A stretch of DNA of 53,772 nt from CAYMUC01 sp964471865. Lineage in GTDB: Bacteria; Actinomycetota; Acidimicrobiia; Acidimicrobiales; Ilumatobacteraceae. The stretch spans positions 1 to 53,772 of the forward strand of contig CAYYHU010000012.1 of assembly GCA_964471865.1 (NCBI GenBank). The letters run 5' to 3'. The notes beneath the pieces are model-generated. The model did no database searches. It saw nothing but the letters and a program-made list of their open reading frames with translations, and was not told the DNA's origin. The position numbers and the translations under genes are program-made. Positions 1 to 7,782 of this stretch are shown here, one piece after another (within the stretch, counting starts at the first letter, position 1; the number at the start of each line of letters is the position of its first letter).

Positions 1-73
1 CGAGCCAGTCGCGAAAGGCCCGGCGGAAAGCCTCGTGATCATCGCCGTACAGGGTGCGGGGGATCGGCTGCAT
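1..73 (-). CDS. Acyl-CoA dehydrogenase, N-terminal fragment (cut by window edge)
   Basis: Reading leftwards from an ATG at 71-73, the frame stays open to the window edge and gives 24 residues beginning MQPIPRTLYGDDHEAFRRAF. The pattern R-T-L-x-x-x-x-H-E-x-F-R-x-x-x-R-x-W/F-L is the usual N-terminus of actinobacterial acyl-CoA dehydrogenases (FAD enzymes of fatty-acid beta-oxidation). Only the start of the N-terminal helix is visible, so no catalytic residue can be checked. The assignment rests on this short motif and could be another protein with a similar start. Confidence 0.55.
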   Translation of the reverse strand, partial: MQPIPRTLYGDDHEAFRRAFRDWL

Positions 74-97
74 GCCTCGGACACTACCCAGGGTTAC

Positions 98-122
98 CCC
101 GGGCCGCGAAGACGGGCCCGGG
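98..122. terminator. Strong GC-rich hairpin between two minus-strand genes
   Basis: CCCGGGCC (98-105) and GGCCCGGG (115-122) form a perfect 8-bp stem with a 9-base loop. It lies just downstream of the stop of the membrane-protein gene (136) and upstream of the acyl-CoA dehydrogenase start (73), where a terminator would be expected. There is no clear T-tract, which is common in high-GC actinobacteria, so the role is inferred from structure and position. Confidence 0.5.
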
Positions 123-135
123 CTGGCGAGACCGC

Positions 136-1014
136 TCAGGGCGCAAGGACCGCCCGGGCGACGAGATCGGTTCCGAAGCCGGTCAGAATCGCCAGATACA
201 GCAGTCCCGTGGCGGCCATCACCGCGGAATAGGACCGTTCTTTGAGTGCCGCGCGAGTAACGACCACGAGGACTCCCGTAGCGACGGCCGACGCCACCCA
301 GAACCAGGCCAAGGTGCCATTCCATCCGTCGTCCACGGTGCCGGTGATCGCAGACAGCATTCCTGTGGGGAGCACCATGACGGCGATCTCGAGGGGTAAC
401 ACGATGCCCACGGCCCGTACGAGCTCGTTCAGTAGGCGTCGCGGCAGACCGGGCTGCACCAGATACCAGTGTCCGAGCAGCATCGCGTCCGACAATGCCC
501 CTAGGAAGGCCGCACCCACGAGGACGCGGGCCACCGACACGAGGGTGTCCGATCCCGATCCGGCGTCGGCCGCGTCGATTCCGGCGGCGATGAGTCCGAT
601 GATGCCGATCGCGGGTGCGATCAAGTCCAGTGCGGGCGGGAACTCGGGGCCGGTCGCGTCGGCGGGATCGGGCTCGTCGCGATGCCGTTCGATTCCCGTC
701 ATCGCCGCGACGCGGGCTTCGCGACGGTCGTGTTCGGCTTGTCGCCCCGAGACCCCGGCGCGCCGTCGCTGAATCGAGATGACCAGGACCACCAGGGCCA
801 CGACTGCGACCCCAGCCGCAGACAGGTCCCGCCAGGGTGCGAATCCCACGGCCGCGCCGGCAGCGACCGCACCCGCAGACATCAGTAAATAGGTGCCGCG
901 CAACAACCATCCGTAGCCGAGACCGACCTCGCGCCTCCGGCTCGTGAACCAGAGAAATGCCAGTCCCCCCACGGACCACTGCAAGAGAACGGTCGCGGCG
1001 TCGAGGCGGATCAC
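136..1014 (-). CDS. Multi-pass integral membrane protein, function unknown
   Basis: A 292-residue protein with a GTG start. Hydrophobic segments are visible near residues 8-22, 38-60, 66-80, 130-147, 158-178, 192-215, 232-252 and 268-288, so about seven to eight membrane passes. A hydrophilic stretch rich in R, D and E lies at about 82-125. No catalytic motif or named family is recognised. It is divergent from the small lipoprotein gene at 1078 with about 60 bp between starts, so the two may share a promoter region. A strong hairpin follows its stop. The coding assignment is good; the function is unknown. Confidence 0.7.
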   Translation of the reverse strand: MIRLDAATVLLQWSVGGLAFLWFTSRRREVGLGYGWLLRGTYLLMSAGAVAAGAAVGFAPWRDLSAAGVAVVALVVLVISIQRRRAGVSGRQAEHDRREARVAAMTGIERHRDEPDPADATGPEFPPALDLIAPAIGIIGLIAAGIDAADAGSGSDTLVSVARVLVGAAFLGALSDAMLLGHWYLVQPGLPRRLLNELVRAVGIVLPLEIAVMVLPTGMLSAITGTVDDGWNGTLAWFWVASAVATGVLVVVTRAALKERSYSAVMAATGLLYLAILTGFGTDLVARAVLAP

Positions 1015-1077
1015 CCCGGTGACGCTAGGACCGCGAAGGCCACCGACCCAAGGCGTGCGCGCCTACGATCGGTCGCC

Positions 1078-1749
1078 GTGCCCCGCAGACGCCTCGCCCT
1101 GGTCATGATCCCGGTCGTCGCTGCGTTTCTCGGGGCGGGATGCATGGAGGGCGAACGCCCCGTCCTGATCGCCGCGACCGACACCGATTCGGCCACGGGG
1201 GACCCGATCATCGATGAGGTGCTGGGACGTCTCGAAGCCGGCGAGAGTTCGACCTTCGAAGCCCGGTTCGAAATCCACACCCTGCTCGGAAACACCTTGA
1301 CCGATGCCGAAGTCGCCCAAGAGGGTCCGAGGCGGCGCGGGGTGCGGATCGGCGATGTGTTGTACCGCGACGGCACCGAACGGGATCCCGTCACCTGCGA
1401 CGCGGTCTCGGGAGTCTGCGTCGAGGGTCTCGACGATTCCCGGGTGGCGGCACTCATGATCACGCGCACCTTCTATGGAACCTCGGCCGCCGCGCGTCTT
1501 CAACAAGCGGCGCGAGTCGCGCTCGGGCCCGCCGCGGCGGCAACACGCGATATCGCCGGACAGAGCGCTCGTTGTGTGATCGTGGACGTCGAAGGGGGCA
1601 GCCCCGAATACTGCGTCCTCGATGACGGCGTCCTCGCCTACTACTCGGGTGCCGACGCCGAAATCCGTCTCGAGGAGTACCGCACCGAACTCACCGAAGA
1701 CCTCGGGGTCCGTCTTCTCGACGGCGCCGTCACCGATACGTCATCGTGA
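1078..1749 (+). CDS. Small secreted lipoprotein, function unknown
   Basis: A 223-residue protein with a GTG start. It begins with basic residues (MPRRR), a hydrophobic stretch and the lipobox L-G-A-G-C with the lipidated Cys at about residue 22, so it is predicted to be an outer-leaflet lipoprotein. The mature part resembles in layout the small actinobacterial lipoproteins with an antiparallel beta fold (a repeated pattern of short strands, and two close cysteines in the TCDAVSGVC stretch that may form a disulfide). No specific family is recognised. It ends convergently with the amidohydrolase gene 39 bp away. Confidence 0.7.
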   Translation: MPRRRLALVMIPVVAAFLGAGCMEGERPVLIAATDTDSATGDPIIDEVLGRLEAGESSTFEARFEIHTLLGNTLTDAEVAQEGPRRRGVRIGDVLYRDGTERDPVTCDAVSGVCVEGLDDSRVAALMITRTFYGTSAAARLQQAARVALGPAAAATRDIAGQSARCVIVDVEGGSPEYCVLDDGVLAYYSGADAEIRLEEYRTELTEDLGVRLLDGAVTDTSS

Positions 1750-1788
1750 CCGCCTCGCGGCGTCGAGCGACGACGGGAGGGGATGCGA

Positions 1789-3525
1789 TCAGGGGCGGGC
1801 ACGGACGGTGGTGGTGTCACGACCCGAGCGCATGAGCGTTCCCGGACGAGCCTCGAGCATCTGGGTGCCCTCGACACAGGGAACACCGTTGACGAGAACG
1901 TGCTCGATGCCCTCAGCGCCTCCGAACACTCGACCAGCGCCAGCGGGGAGATCGAAACGCATCGAAACCGGGGCCGGTCCCACCGTGTCGGGATCGAAGA
2001 CGACGACATCGGCGTGATACCCCGGTGCGAGACGACCGCGATCGACGAGACCGTAGAGCTGAGCGGGACGATCGGTGAGATGAGTCACCGCCTCTTCGAG
2101 CGGCATCAGACCGTGTTCGCGAACGGCCCGCGCGAGAAGCGTCGTCGAGAACGAGAACGAGTCGATCATGTCGAGATGAGCTCCGGCATCGGAGGCCCCG
2201 ACCACGGCGCGATGATCCCGCCACACTTCGACGCGGCGCTGCCAGGTCGCTGGATCCTGACCTCGGTCCTGACTCGCGATCACGGTGCGCAGGTCATCGG
2301 CGAGGGCGATGTCGACGAGGACGTCCCAGGGTTCCCGACCCAGGTCGCGGGCCACATCGCCCACCGTACGCCCCTCATAGGCCCGGTTCTCCTCGGCGAA
2401 GGTCTGCAACAGCACATAGGCCGCCCAGTTACCGATCGACCGAGTGGGTCCGGTGTCGGATTGGGCGAGGCGATTCCACTCGGCCCGAGTCTCGGGGTCG
2501 CGCAACTGACGGATCTTTTCGTCCTTGGGCAACGCCATGAGCGCGTCCCAGCCCGGGAGGATGTCCAAGATGAATCCGGAGGTCAGGTTCAGCCGCATCC
2601 GGAACGTGTCGGGAAGAGTCAACGCGAGCACCTGACCGCCGCGTTCCGCAGCGATCTCATAGCCGGCGAGCTGATGCTGCACGAGATCCCAGTTCTGGGC
2701 ATAGACCTGCAACAGGTTCCAGTTGAGGGGACGGTCCGCAGCCGCGGACATGTCTCCCATCAACTCGAAGACTTCCCGGTCGAACTTGCCCACGGCGGGG
2801 ATGAACTCGAGGGTGGTGCCGGGGAAGTCGCGCACCACCGAACACAGCCCGACGAGTTCCTCCCGGCTCGCATGTCGCGAAGGCACCGGAACACCGGTGT
2901 GATCGTTGTGACTCGTCGACCAGGTCGAGGAGAACCCCATACCCCCCGCTGCGAGCCCGGCAGCGAGGAGGCGCTTCATCTCGGCGATCTCGGCCTCGGT
3001 GGCGTGGCGGCGATTGGCGTCGTCGTGCATGACCACGCGCCGCAACGCCGAGTGACCCACGAGGAATCCGGCGTTGGGCATCAGTGTGCCCTCGAGGCGA
3101 TCGAGGTACTCAGCAGTGGTCGACCAGTCCCAGGGCACCCCGGCTTCGAGGCTCTCGAGGGGCATACCTTCGACGCGCGCCAGCATGCGCATCAGATACT
3201 CGGCATCATCGCTCGACACCGGTCCCCCGTCGGCTGACAGCGGTGCGATCGTGAAACCGCAGTTGCCTCCGACCACGGTGGTCACCCCGTGCAACGGCGA
3301 CGGGCTCAGTGTCGTATCCCAGAAGACCTGGGCGTCGTAGTGGGTGTGGAGGTCGATGAAACCGGGAGCCACCACCCGGTCCGATGCGTCGATCGTGGTG
3401 CGCGCCGACTCGGTGAGATCACCGACCGCGGCAATGCGGCCATCTCGGATTCCCACGTCAGCGCGGCGGGCGGGCGCTCCCGTCCCGTCCACGACCTGTC
3501 CCCCGGTGATCGCCACGTCGTACAT
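1789..3525 (-). CDS. Amidohydrolase, N-acyl-D-amino-acid deacylase (D-aminoacylase) family
   Basis: Metal-dependent amidohydrolase predicted to hydrolyse N-acyl-D-amino acids or a related cyclic or acylated amide in the cytoplasm. From the chosen start the protein is about 578 residues and opens with MYDVAITGGQVVDGTG, the typical beta-sandwich start of this superfamily. The metal-binding motif DLHTHYDAQVFWD follows, then GNCGFTIAPL, and near the C-terminus SDAGAH with the closing beta-sandwich. An ATG 19 codons upstream (3582) is possible, but the ATG at 3525 is preceded by GGGGAGG at ribosome-binding distance. It is the last gene of the run that begins with the E3 gene; the substrate cannot be read from sequence. 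Confidence 0.85.
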   Translation of the reverse strand: MYDVAITGGQVVDGTGAPARRADVGIRDGRIAAVGDLTESARTTIDASDRVVAPGFIDLHTHYDAQVFWDTTLSPSPLHGVTTVVGGNCGFTIAPLSADGGPVSSDDAEYLMRMLARVEGMPLESLEAGVPWDWSTTAEYLDRLEGTLMPNAGFLVGHSALRRVVMHDDANRRHATEAEIAEMKRLLAAGLAAGGMGFSSTWSTSHNDHTGVPVPSRHASREELVGLCSVVRDFPGTTLEFIPAVGKFDREVFELMGDMSAAADRPLNWNLLQVYAQNWDLVQHQLAGYEIAAERGGQVLALTLPDTFRMRLNLTSGFILDILPGWDALMALPKDEKIRQLRDPETRAEWNRLAQSDTGPTRSIGNWAAYVLLQTFAEENRAYEGRTVGDVARDLGREPWDVLVDIALADDLRTVIASQDRGQDPATWQRRVEVWRDHRAVVGASDAGAHLDMIDSFSFSTTLLARAVREHGLMPLEEAVTHLTDRPAQLYGLVDRGRLAPGYHADVVVFDPDTVGPAPVSMRFDLPAGAGRVFGGAEGIEHVLVNGVPCVEGTQMLEARPGTLMRSGRDTTTVRARP

Positions 3526-3578
3526 CACTTCGTCCTCCCCAACGTCATGCGCGCCGCCGCTGACGGCTGCGCCCAGTT

Positions 3579-4697
3579 TCACACGTCGAGCACGGCGAGG
3601 GAATGGTCGACGCGGTTCATCGGATCCGGTCCCTCGTTCGTCGCCACGACGATGTCTTCGAGTCGCATACCGAAGCGACCCTCGACATAGATGCCCGGTT
3701 CGACCGAGAACGCATGTCCAGCGACCAGCTTGTGGGTGTTGCCCGCCACGACATAGGGCTCTTCGTGGGCTTCCATGCCAATGCCATGTCCGGTGCGGTG
3801 CACGAAGTACTCGCCGTAGCCGGCCTCGGTGATGATGCGTCGTGCCACGGCATCGACCTCTTCACATGGCGTTCCGACCGTCGCTGCCGCCACGGCGGCC
3901 TGCTGGGCCTCGTGCAACACCGCGTAGGCGTCGAGCACCTCGCCAGGCGGTGTCCCCAGATACACACACCGGGTGATGTCGCTGCAGTAGCCGTTCATCG
4001 TTCCCCCGAAATCGCACAGCACGATCTCACCCGAACGAATCACCCGGTCTCCGGGATGATGATGGGGGCTGGCTGCGTTCTCACCGGCGGCGACGATCGC
4101 GAAGTTCACGACTTGATGGCCCTCGGCGAGAATCCGCTCCGAGAGATCCCGCGACACCTCGGCTTCGGTGCGCCCCACGAGGGGGATCTCGCCGGCCTGC
4201 AGCTGCGCGGCGATGCGGTCCACGGCGGATCCCGCCGCGCGCAGTGCGTCGATTTCGGCCTGATCCTTACGTGACCGCAACGGTCCGATCACCTCGACGG
4301 CTCGACGAAATGCCGTATCGGGCATGGCCGGGAGCAATTCGACCACGAAACGCCCCCAGGTCTGATCACCGATCGCGGCCACGTTCGCCGAGGAGGCCAG
4401 GGTCGCGACCAGCGCGATCGCGTCATCGGTTTCGTTCCAGGCCAACACGTCGAAGAGGTCGTCAATGCGATCCACACGAGGTGCTTCGAGGCGAGGCAGG
4501 ACCAAGGTGGGCTTGGCGTCTCGGGGCACCACGAGCATGGTGAGACGCTCGAGCGGCATCGCCTCGTAGCCGATCAGGTAGGGCAGATCGCGCCCCACGG
4601 ACAACAACAACACGTCGACGCCTTGTTCGAACATGGCGGCGCGAACCCGGGCGAGGCGTTCGCGGTACACGGCGGGATCGGTGGTGATGGCGCTCAC
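3579..4697 (-). CDS. M24 family metallopeptidase (Xaa-Pro aminopeptidase-like)
   Basis: A 372-residue protein with the two-domain creatinase/prolidase layout: a variable N-terminal domain (about 1-140) and a pita-bread C-terminal domain. The five expected dinuclear-metal ligands are visible in order: Asp in CDFGG, Asp in SDITR, His in HRTGHGIG, Glu in SVEPGIY and Glu in RLEDIV. It probably cleaves an N-terminal residue before proline from peptides, though creatinase-like members with other substrates share the fold. Its ATG overlaps the stop of the LipB-LipA gene (ATGA), indicating translational coupling. Pairing with a D-aminoacylase-like enzyme suggests amino-acid or peptide turnover. Confidence 0.88.
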   Translation of the reverse strand: MSAITTDPAVYRERLARVRAAMFEQGVDVLLLSVGRDLPYLIGYEAMPLERLTMLVVPRDAKPTLVLPRLEAPRVDRIDDLFDVLAWNETDDAIALVATLASSANVAAIGDQTWGRFVVELLPAMPDTAFRRAVEVIGPLRSRKDQAEIDALRAAGSAVDRIAAQLQAGEIPLVGRTEAEVSRDLSERILAEGHQVVNFAIVAAGENAASPHHHPGDRVIRSGEIVLCDFGGTMNGYCSDITRCVYLGTPPGEVLDAYAVLHEAQQAAVAAATVGTPCEEVDAVARRIITEAGYGEYFVHRTGHGIGMEAHEEPYVVAGNTHKLVAGHAFSVEPGIYVEGRFGMRLEDIVVATNEGPDPMNRVDHSLAVLDV

Positions 4698-6418
4698 GGA
4701 GACAGTCTGCCCGCAGACAACGTCACCGGCACGGCATCGAGGCGTTCAGCGGCCTGGCGGGCGTGATACGAGGACCGGGTCAAGGGACTGGCTTCGACAT
4801 GGCCGATTCCGAACTCTTCACCGACGCGCTTCCAGCGATCGAATTCGGCGGGTTCGATGAAACGCGCCACCGGCAGATGGTTGGAGGTGGGTCGCAGATA
4901 CTGGCCGAGGGTGACGATGTCGACACCGATCGCCGCAAGATCTGCGAGGCATCCATCGACTTCTTCGACGCTCTCCCCCATGCCGAGCACCATGCCGGAC
5001 TTGGTGGTGAGCCCGGCGGTCTTGGCCATCGACAACACCGCCAGACTCCGCGCATAGCTCGCTGAGGGCCGGACTGCTCGCTGCAGTCGAGCCACGGTTT
5101 CGATGTTGTGGTTCAACACGTCGGGGCGGGCCGCGAAGAGCACCTCGAGCGAGGCGGCGTCACCTTTCGCGTCGCTGATCAACGTTTCGATCGCGGTGTG
5201 GGGGCATCGCTCCCGGATGGCCTCCACACACCGAGCGACATGCGCCATGCCCCCATCGGCGAGATCGTCACGAGCGACCATCGTCAACACGGCGTGGCGT
5301 AGCCCCAAACGCTCCACAGCCTCAGCGACTCGTCCGGGTTCATCGTCGGCGGGAGCCTCGGGCCGCCGGGTGTCCACGAGGCAGAAACCACAGGCTCGGG
5401 TGCAGCGCTCACCGAGCACCATGAACGTCGCGGTCCCATCGGACCAGCATTCCGACAGGTTCGGACATCCGGCCTCTTCACAGACGGTGACGAGATCCAA
5501 CTCCCGCAACGTGCGGCGCAGCCCCAAGACCTCAGGAGTGAGTCGAACCTTGGGTCGCAGCCACTCCGGTTTACGCTGCGCGATCTCGAGACCCCCGGTG
5601 ACTCCGGCCTGAGCGAGACGCCCGAGGAGGCGCACCGGCTCGGACCGAGTCGACGACGGCGCAGCCGACTCCTCGGTGCGAGCCATATGGTCCCCACCGT
5701 CGGTGACGGGATCTCCGGGACCCTCTCCCCGGCTGAACGCCGAAAGATCCTCGACTCGATGACGCCACGCGACGTCTTGACGCTCGATGATCCCTTCGCC
5801 CCAGCGATGCGCTGCGAGACGGGCGATCACCTCGACCACGGTGGCCATCTCGACATCGAGACCTTCTTCGGCCAAGGAGGTCACGTCATGCTCGGCGATC
5901 CCACAGGGAACGATGTGCTCACGAAGGTAGGTGAGATCGGTGGCCACGTTGAGTGCGAACCCGTGCATGGTGCGTCCGCGGCTGAGACGTACCCCGATCG
6001 CGCAGATCTTGCGAGGGTTGGGGCCCTCGGGATCGATCCACACCCCGGGAAAGCCGGCGAACCGTCCCGCCGTGTCGAGCCCCAGTTCCCCGAGCGCGTC
6101 GATGATGAGTTGTTCGATCGCAGCCACATGCCCGGCTGCACCGACATCACCCGGCAAGGTCAACAGTGGATAGCCCACGAGCTGGCCCGGTCCGTGGTAC
6201 GTGATGTCGCCGCCGCGACGCACCGCGACGAGTTCGGCACCGACCGCTACGGGATCACAGCGCAGGTTGGTTGCGAGATCGGCATTGGGTCCATGGGTGA
6301 ACACATGGGGATGTTCGAGCAGCAACAGATGCTGGTCGGACCCGTTGTCGAAGAGTCCGTGTTGAAGCGCGAGCGATTCGGCGTAGGGAACTCGACCCAG
6401 CCACCGAACCCGCAACAT
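4694..6418 (-). CDS. lipB-lipA: Bifunctional octanoyltransferase (LipB) - lipoyl synthase (LipA) fusion
   Basis: One uninterrupted 574-residue frame contains both lipoylation enzymes. LipB, about residues 1-225, has the RRGGDITYHGPGQ motif (His75), Lys137 in RKICAIG and the catalytic Cys172 in VPCGI. LipA, about 260-574, has the auxiliary-cluster cysteines C313, C318 and C324, the radical-SAM motif CTRACGFC (C339, C343, C346) and the C-terminal RSSYHA with the conserved serine. Octanoyl is moved from ACP to target domains by LipB and sulfur is inserted by LipA. The start at 6418 lies 5 bp after the E2 gene; a start 34 codons upstream would intrude into E2. An internal ATG (codon 245, at 5686) has a GGTGGGG-like sequence in front, so a separate LipA could also be made. 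Confidence 0.92.
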   Translation of the reverse strand: MLRVRWLGRVPYAESLALQHGLFDNGSDQHLLLLEHPHVFTHGPNADLATNLRCDPVAVGAELVAVRRGGDITYHGPGQLVGYPLLTLPGDVGAAGHVAAIEQLIIDALGELGLDTAGRFAGFPGVWIDPEGPNPRKICAIGVRLSRGRTMHGFALNVATDLTYLREHIVPCGIAEHDVTSLAEEGLDVEMATVVEVIARLAAHRWGEGIIERQDVAWRHRVEDLSAFSRGEGPGDPVTDGGDHMARTEESAAPSSTRSEPVRLLGRLAQAGVTGGLEIAQRKPEWLRPKVRLTPEVLGLRRTLRELDLVTVCEEAGCPNLSECWSDGTATFMVLGERCTRACGFCLVDTRRPEAPADDEPGRVAEAVERLGLRHAVLTMVARDDLADGGMAHVARCVEAIRERCPHTAIETLISDAKGDAASLEVLFAARPDVLNHNIETVARLQRAVRPSASYARSLAVLSMAKTAGLTTKSGMVLGMGESVEEVDGCLADLAAIGVDIVTLGQYLRPTSNHLPVARFIEPAEFDRWKRVGEEFGIGHVEASPLTRSSYHARQAAERLDAVPVTLSAGRLSP

Positions 6419-6423
6419 CGATG

Positions 6424-7782
6424 TCAGAGCTCCGCAGCCCAATCCCGGGTTTCGAGGATGTCTTTGACTCGCACCAAGAACCGTGCGGCGTATGCGCCGT
6501 CGAATGCTCGGTGATCCCATGACATCGCGAGATGTCCCACCGGATGGATGGCGATCGCTTCGCCACCATCGGCGGTGTCGACCACCACCGGCTTGCGCAC
6601 GATGGCATCGGTGGACAGGATCGCCACCTGAGGCTGGTTGATGACCGCCGCGGTGAGCACCGAACCGGCAGAGCCGTTGTTCGAGATCGTGAACGTGCCA
6701 CCTGAGATCTCGTCAGGGCTGACCTTGCGGGCCTTGGCGCGAGTGGCGAGATCGGAGATCTCGCGGGCGAGTGCGCGCAGACGCTTGGCCTCGGCGCTTC
6801 GCACCACGGGAACCAAAAGCCCCTGATAGTCGAGATCCACGGCGATGCCGAGGTCGACGAAGCCATGAACGATCAAATCGTCACCGGACACGCTGGCGTT
6901 CAGATGCGGAAATTCAGCCAAGGCGTCCACGACGGCGCGCGCCACGAACGGCAGGTAGGTGAGCGAGAAACCTTCGGCGTCTTTCCAGGACGAGGACTCC
7001 GCCTTGCGCACGGAATCGACGTTGGCATAGTCGACTTCCACCACGCTGAAGGCATGGGGGCTCGTCGCCAGGGACCGCACCATATGGTCGCCTGTCAACT
7101 TGCGAATCTTGGACAGCGGCACGACGGTGTCGCGACCGGTGGCCGCCACCGCAGCGGGTACCGGAGCCGGAGCCGCCGCAGGTGCTGGAGCCGGCGCCGA
7201 CGCAGGTGCTGGGGCCGGAGCCGTCGCGGGAGCCGGCGTCGCGGCTGGTACTCCACCCTTGACGCGATCGAGATGATCGAGCACGTCTTCACGCGTGATG
7301 CGCCCTCCCGGACCGGTTCCTACAATCGAGGCGGGATCGAGACCGTTCTCCGCGATAAGTCGACGTACCACCGGCGACAACAAACGTGGTTCTCCCGCCG
7401 GAGCCGCAGCCACCGGAGCGGGTGCCGGAGCCGGAGCCGCAGCGGGGGCTGGTGCGGGAGGGGGAGGCGGTGCTGGGGCTGGAGCCGGAGCTGGTTCAGG
7501 CGCTGCGGCGGGTTCCGGGGCGGCCGGAGCCGGAGCCGAGGGAGCAGCCCCATCGCCCACGACGGCGATCACCGCTCCCACGGGAACCGTGTCGCCCTCG
7601 GCGGCGCGAATCTCGGTGAGGACTCCCGCGATCGGCGATGGCACCTCGGTGTCGACTTTGTCGGTGGACACCTCGAAGAGCGGTTCGTCGGCCGCGACCG
7701 TGTCACCGATCTTTTTGAACCATCGGGTGATGGTTCCCTCGGTGACGGTTTCGCCCAGTTGGGGCAGCGTGATCTCGGCCAT
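6424..7782 (-). CDS. sucB: Dihydrolipoamide acyltransferase (E2) of 2-oxoacid dehydrogenase complex
   Basis: A 452-residue E2 protein. One lipoyl domain at about 1-77 carries the lipoylated Lys42 in DKVDTEVPSP. A long Ala/Pro linker follows, then a peripheral subunit-binding domain around residues 130-170 (SPVVRRLIAENGLDPASIVG), a second Ala/Pro linker, and the catalytic acyltransferase domain from about 215, with the active-site motif DHRAFDG near the C-terminus. It accepts acyl groups from an E1 onto lipoate and passes them to CoA. It starts on the stop of the E3 gene (ATGA overlap) and is followed at once by lipB-lipA. Which 2-oxoacid it serves is not certain; the AceE gene at 23459 makes pyruvate likely, and 2-oxoglutarate is also possible. 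Confidence 0.93.
   Translation of the reverse strand: MAEITLPQLGETVTEGTITRWFKKIGDTVAADEPLFEVSTDKVDTEVPSPIAGVLTEIRAAEGDTVPVGAVIAVVGDGAAPSAPAPAAPEPAAAPEPAPAPAPAPPPPPAPAPAAAPAPAPAPVAAAPAGEPRLLSPVVRRLIAENGLDPASIVGTGPGGRITREDVLDHLDRVKGGVPAATPAPATAPAPAPASAPAPAPAAAPAPVPAAVAATGRDTVVPLSKIRKLTGDHMVRSLATSPHAFSVVEVDYANVDSVRKAESSSWKDAEGFSLTYLPFVARAVVDALAEFPHLNASVSGDDLIVHGFVDLGIAVDLDYQGLLVPVVRSAEAKRLRALAREISDLATRAKARKVSPDEISGGTFTISNNGSAGSVLTAAVINQPQVAILSTDAIVRKPVVVDTADGGEAIAIHPVGHLAMSWDHRAFDGAYAARFLVRVKDILETRDWAAEL

Noticed and set aside
1783..3237. 484-codon open frame on the plus strand
   Set aside because: It is antisense to the amidohydrolase, whose motifs and ribosome-binding site are clear.
7140..7560. 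Repetitive GGAGCC/GCCGGA DNA, possible repeat array
   Set aside because: It is the Ala/Pro-rich linker of the E2 protein, not a CRISPR or mobile repeat.
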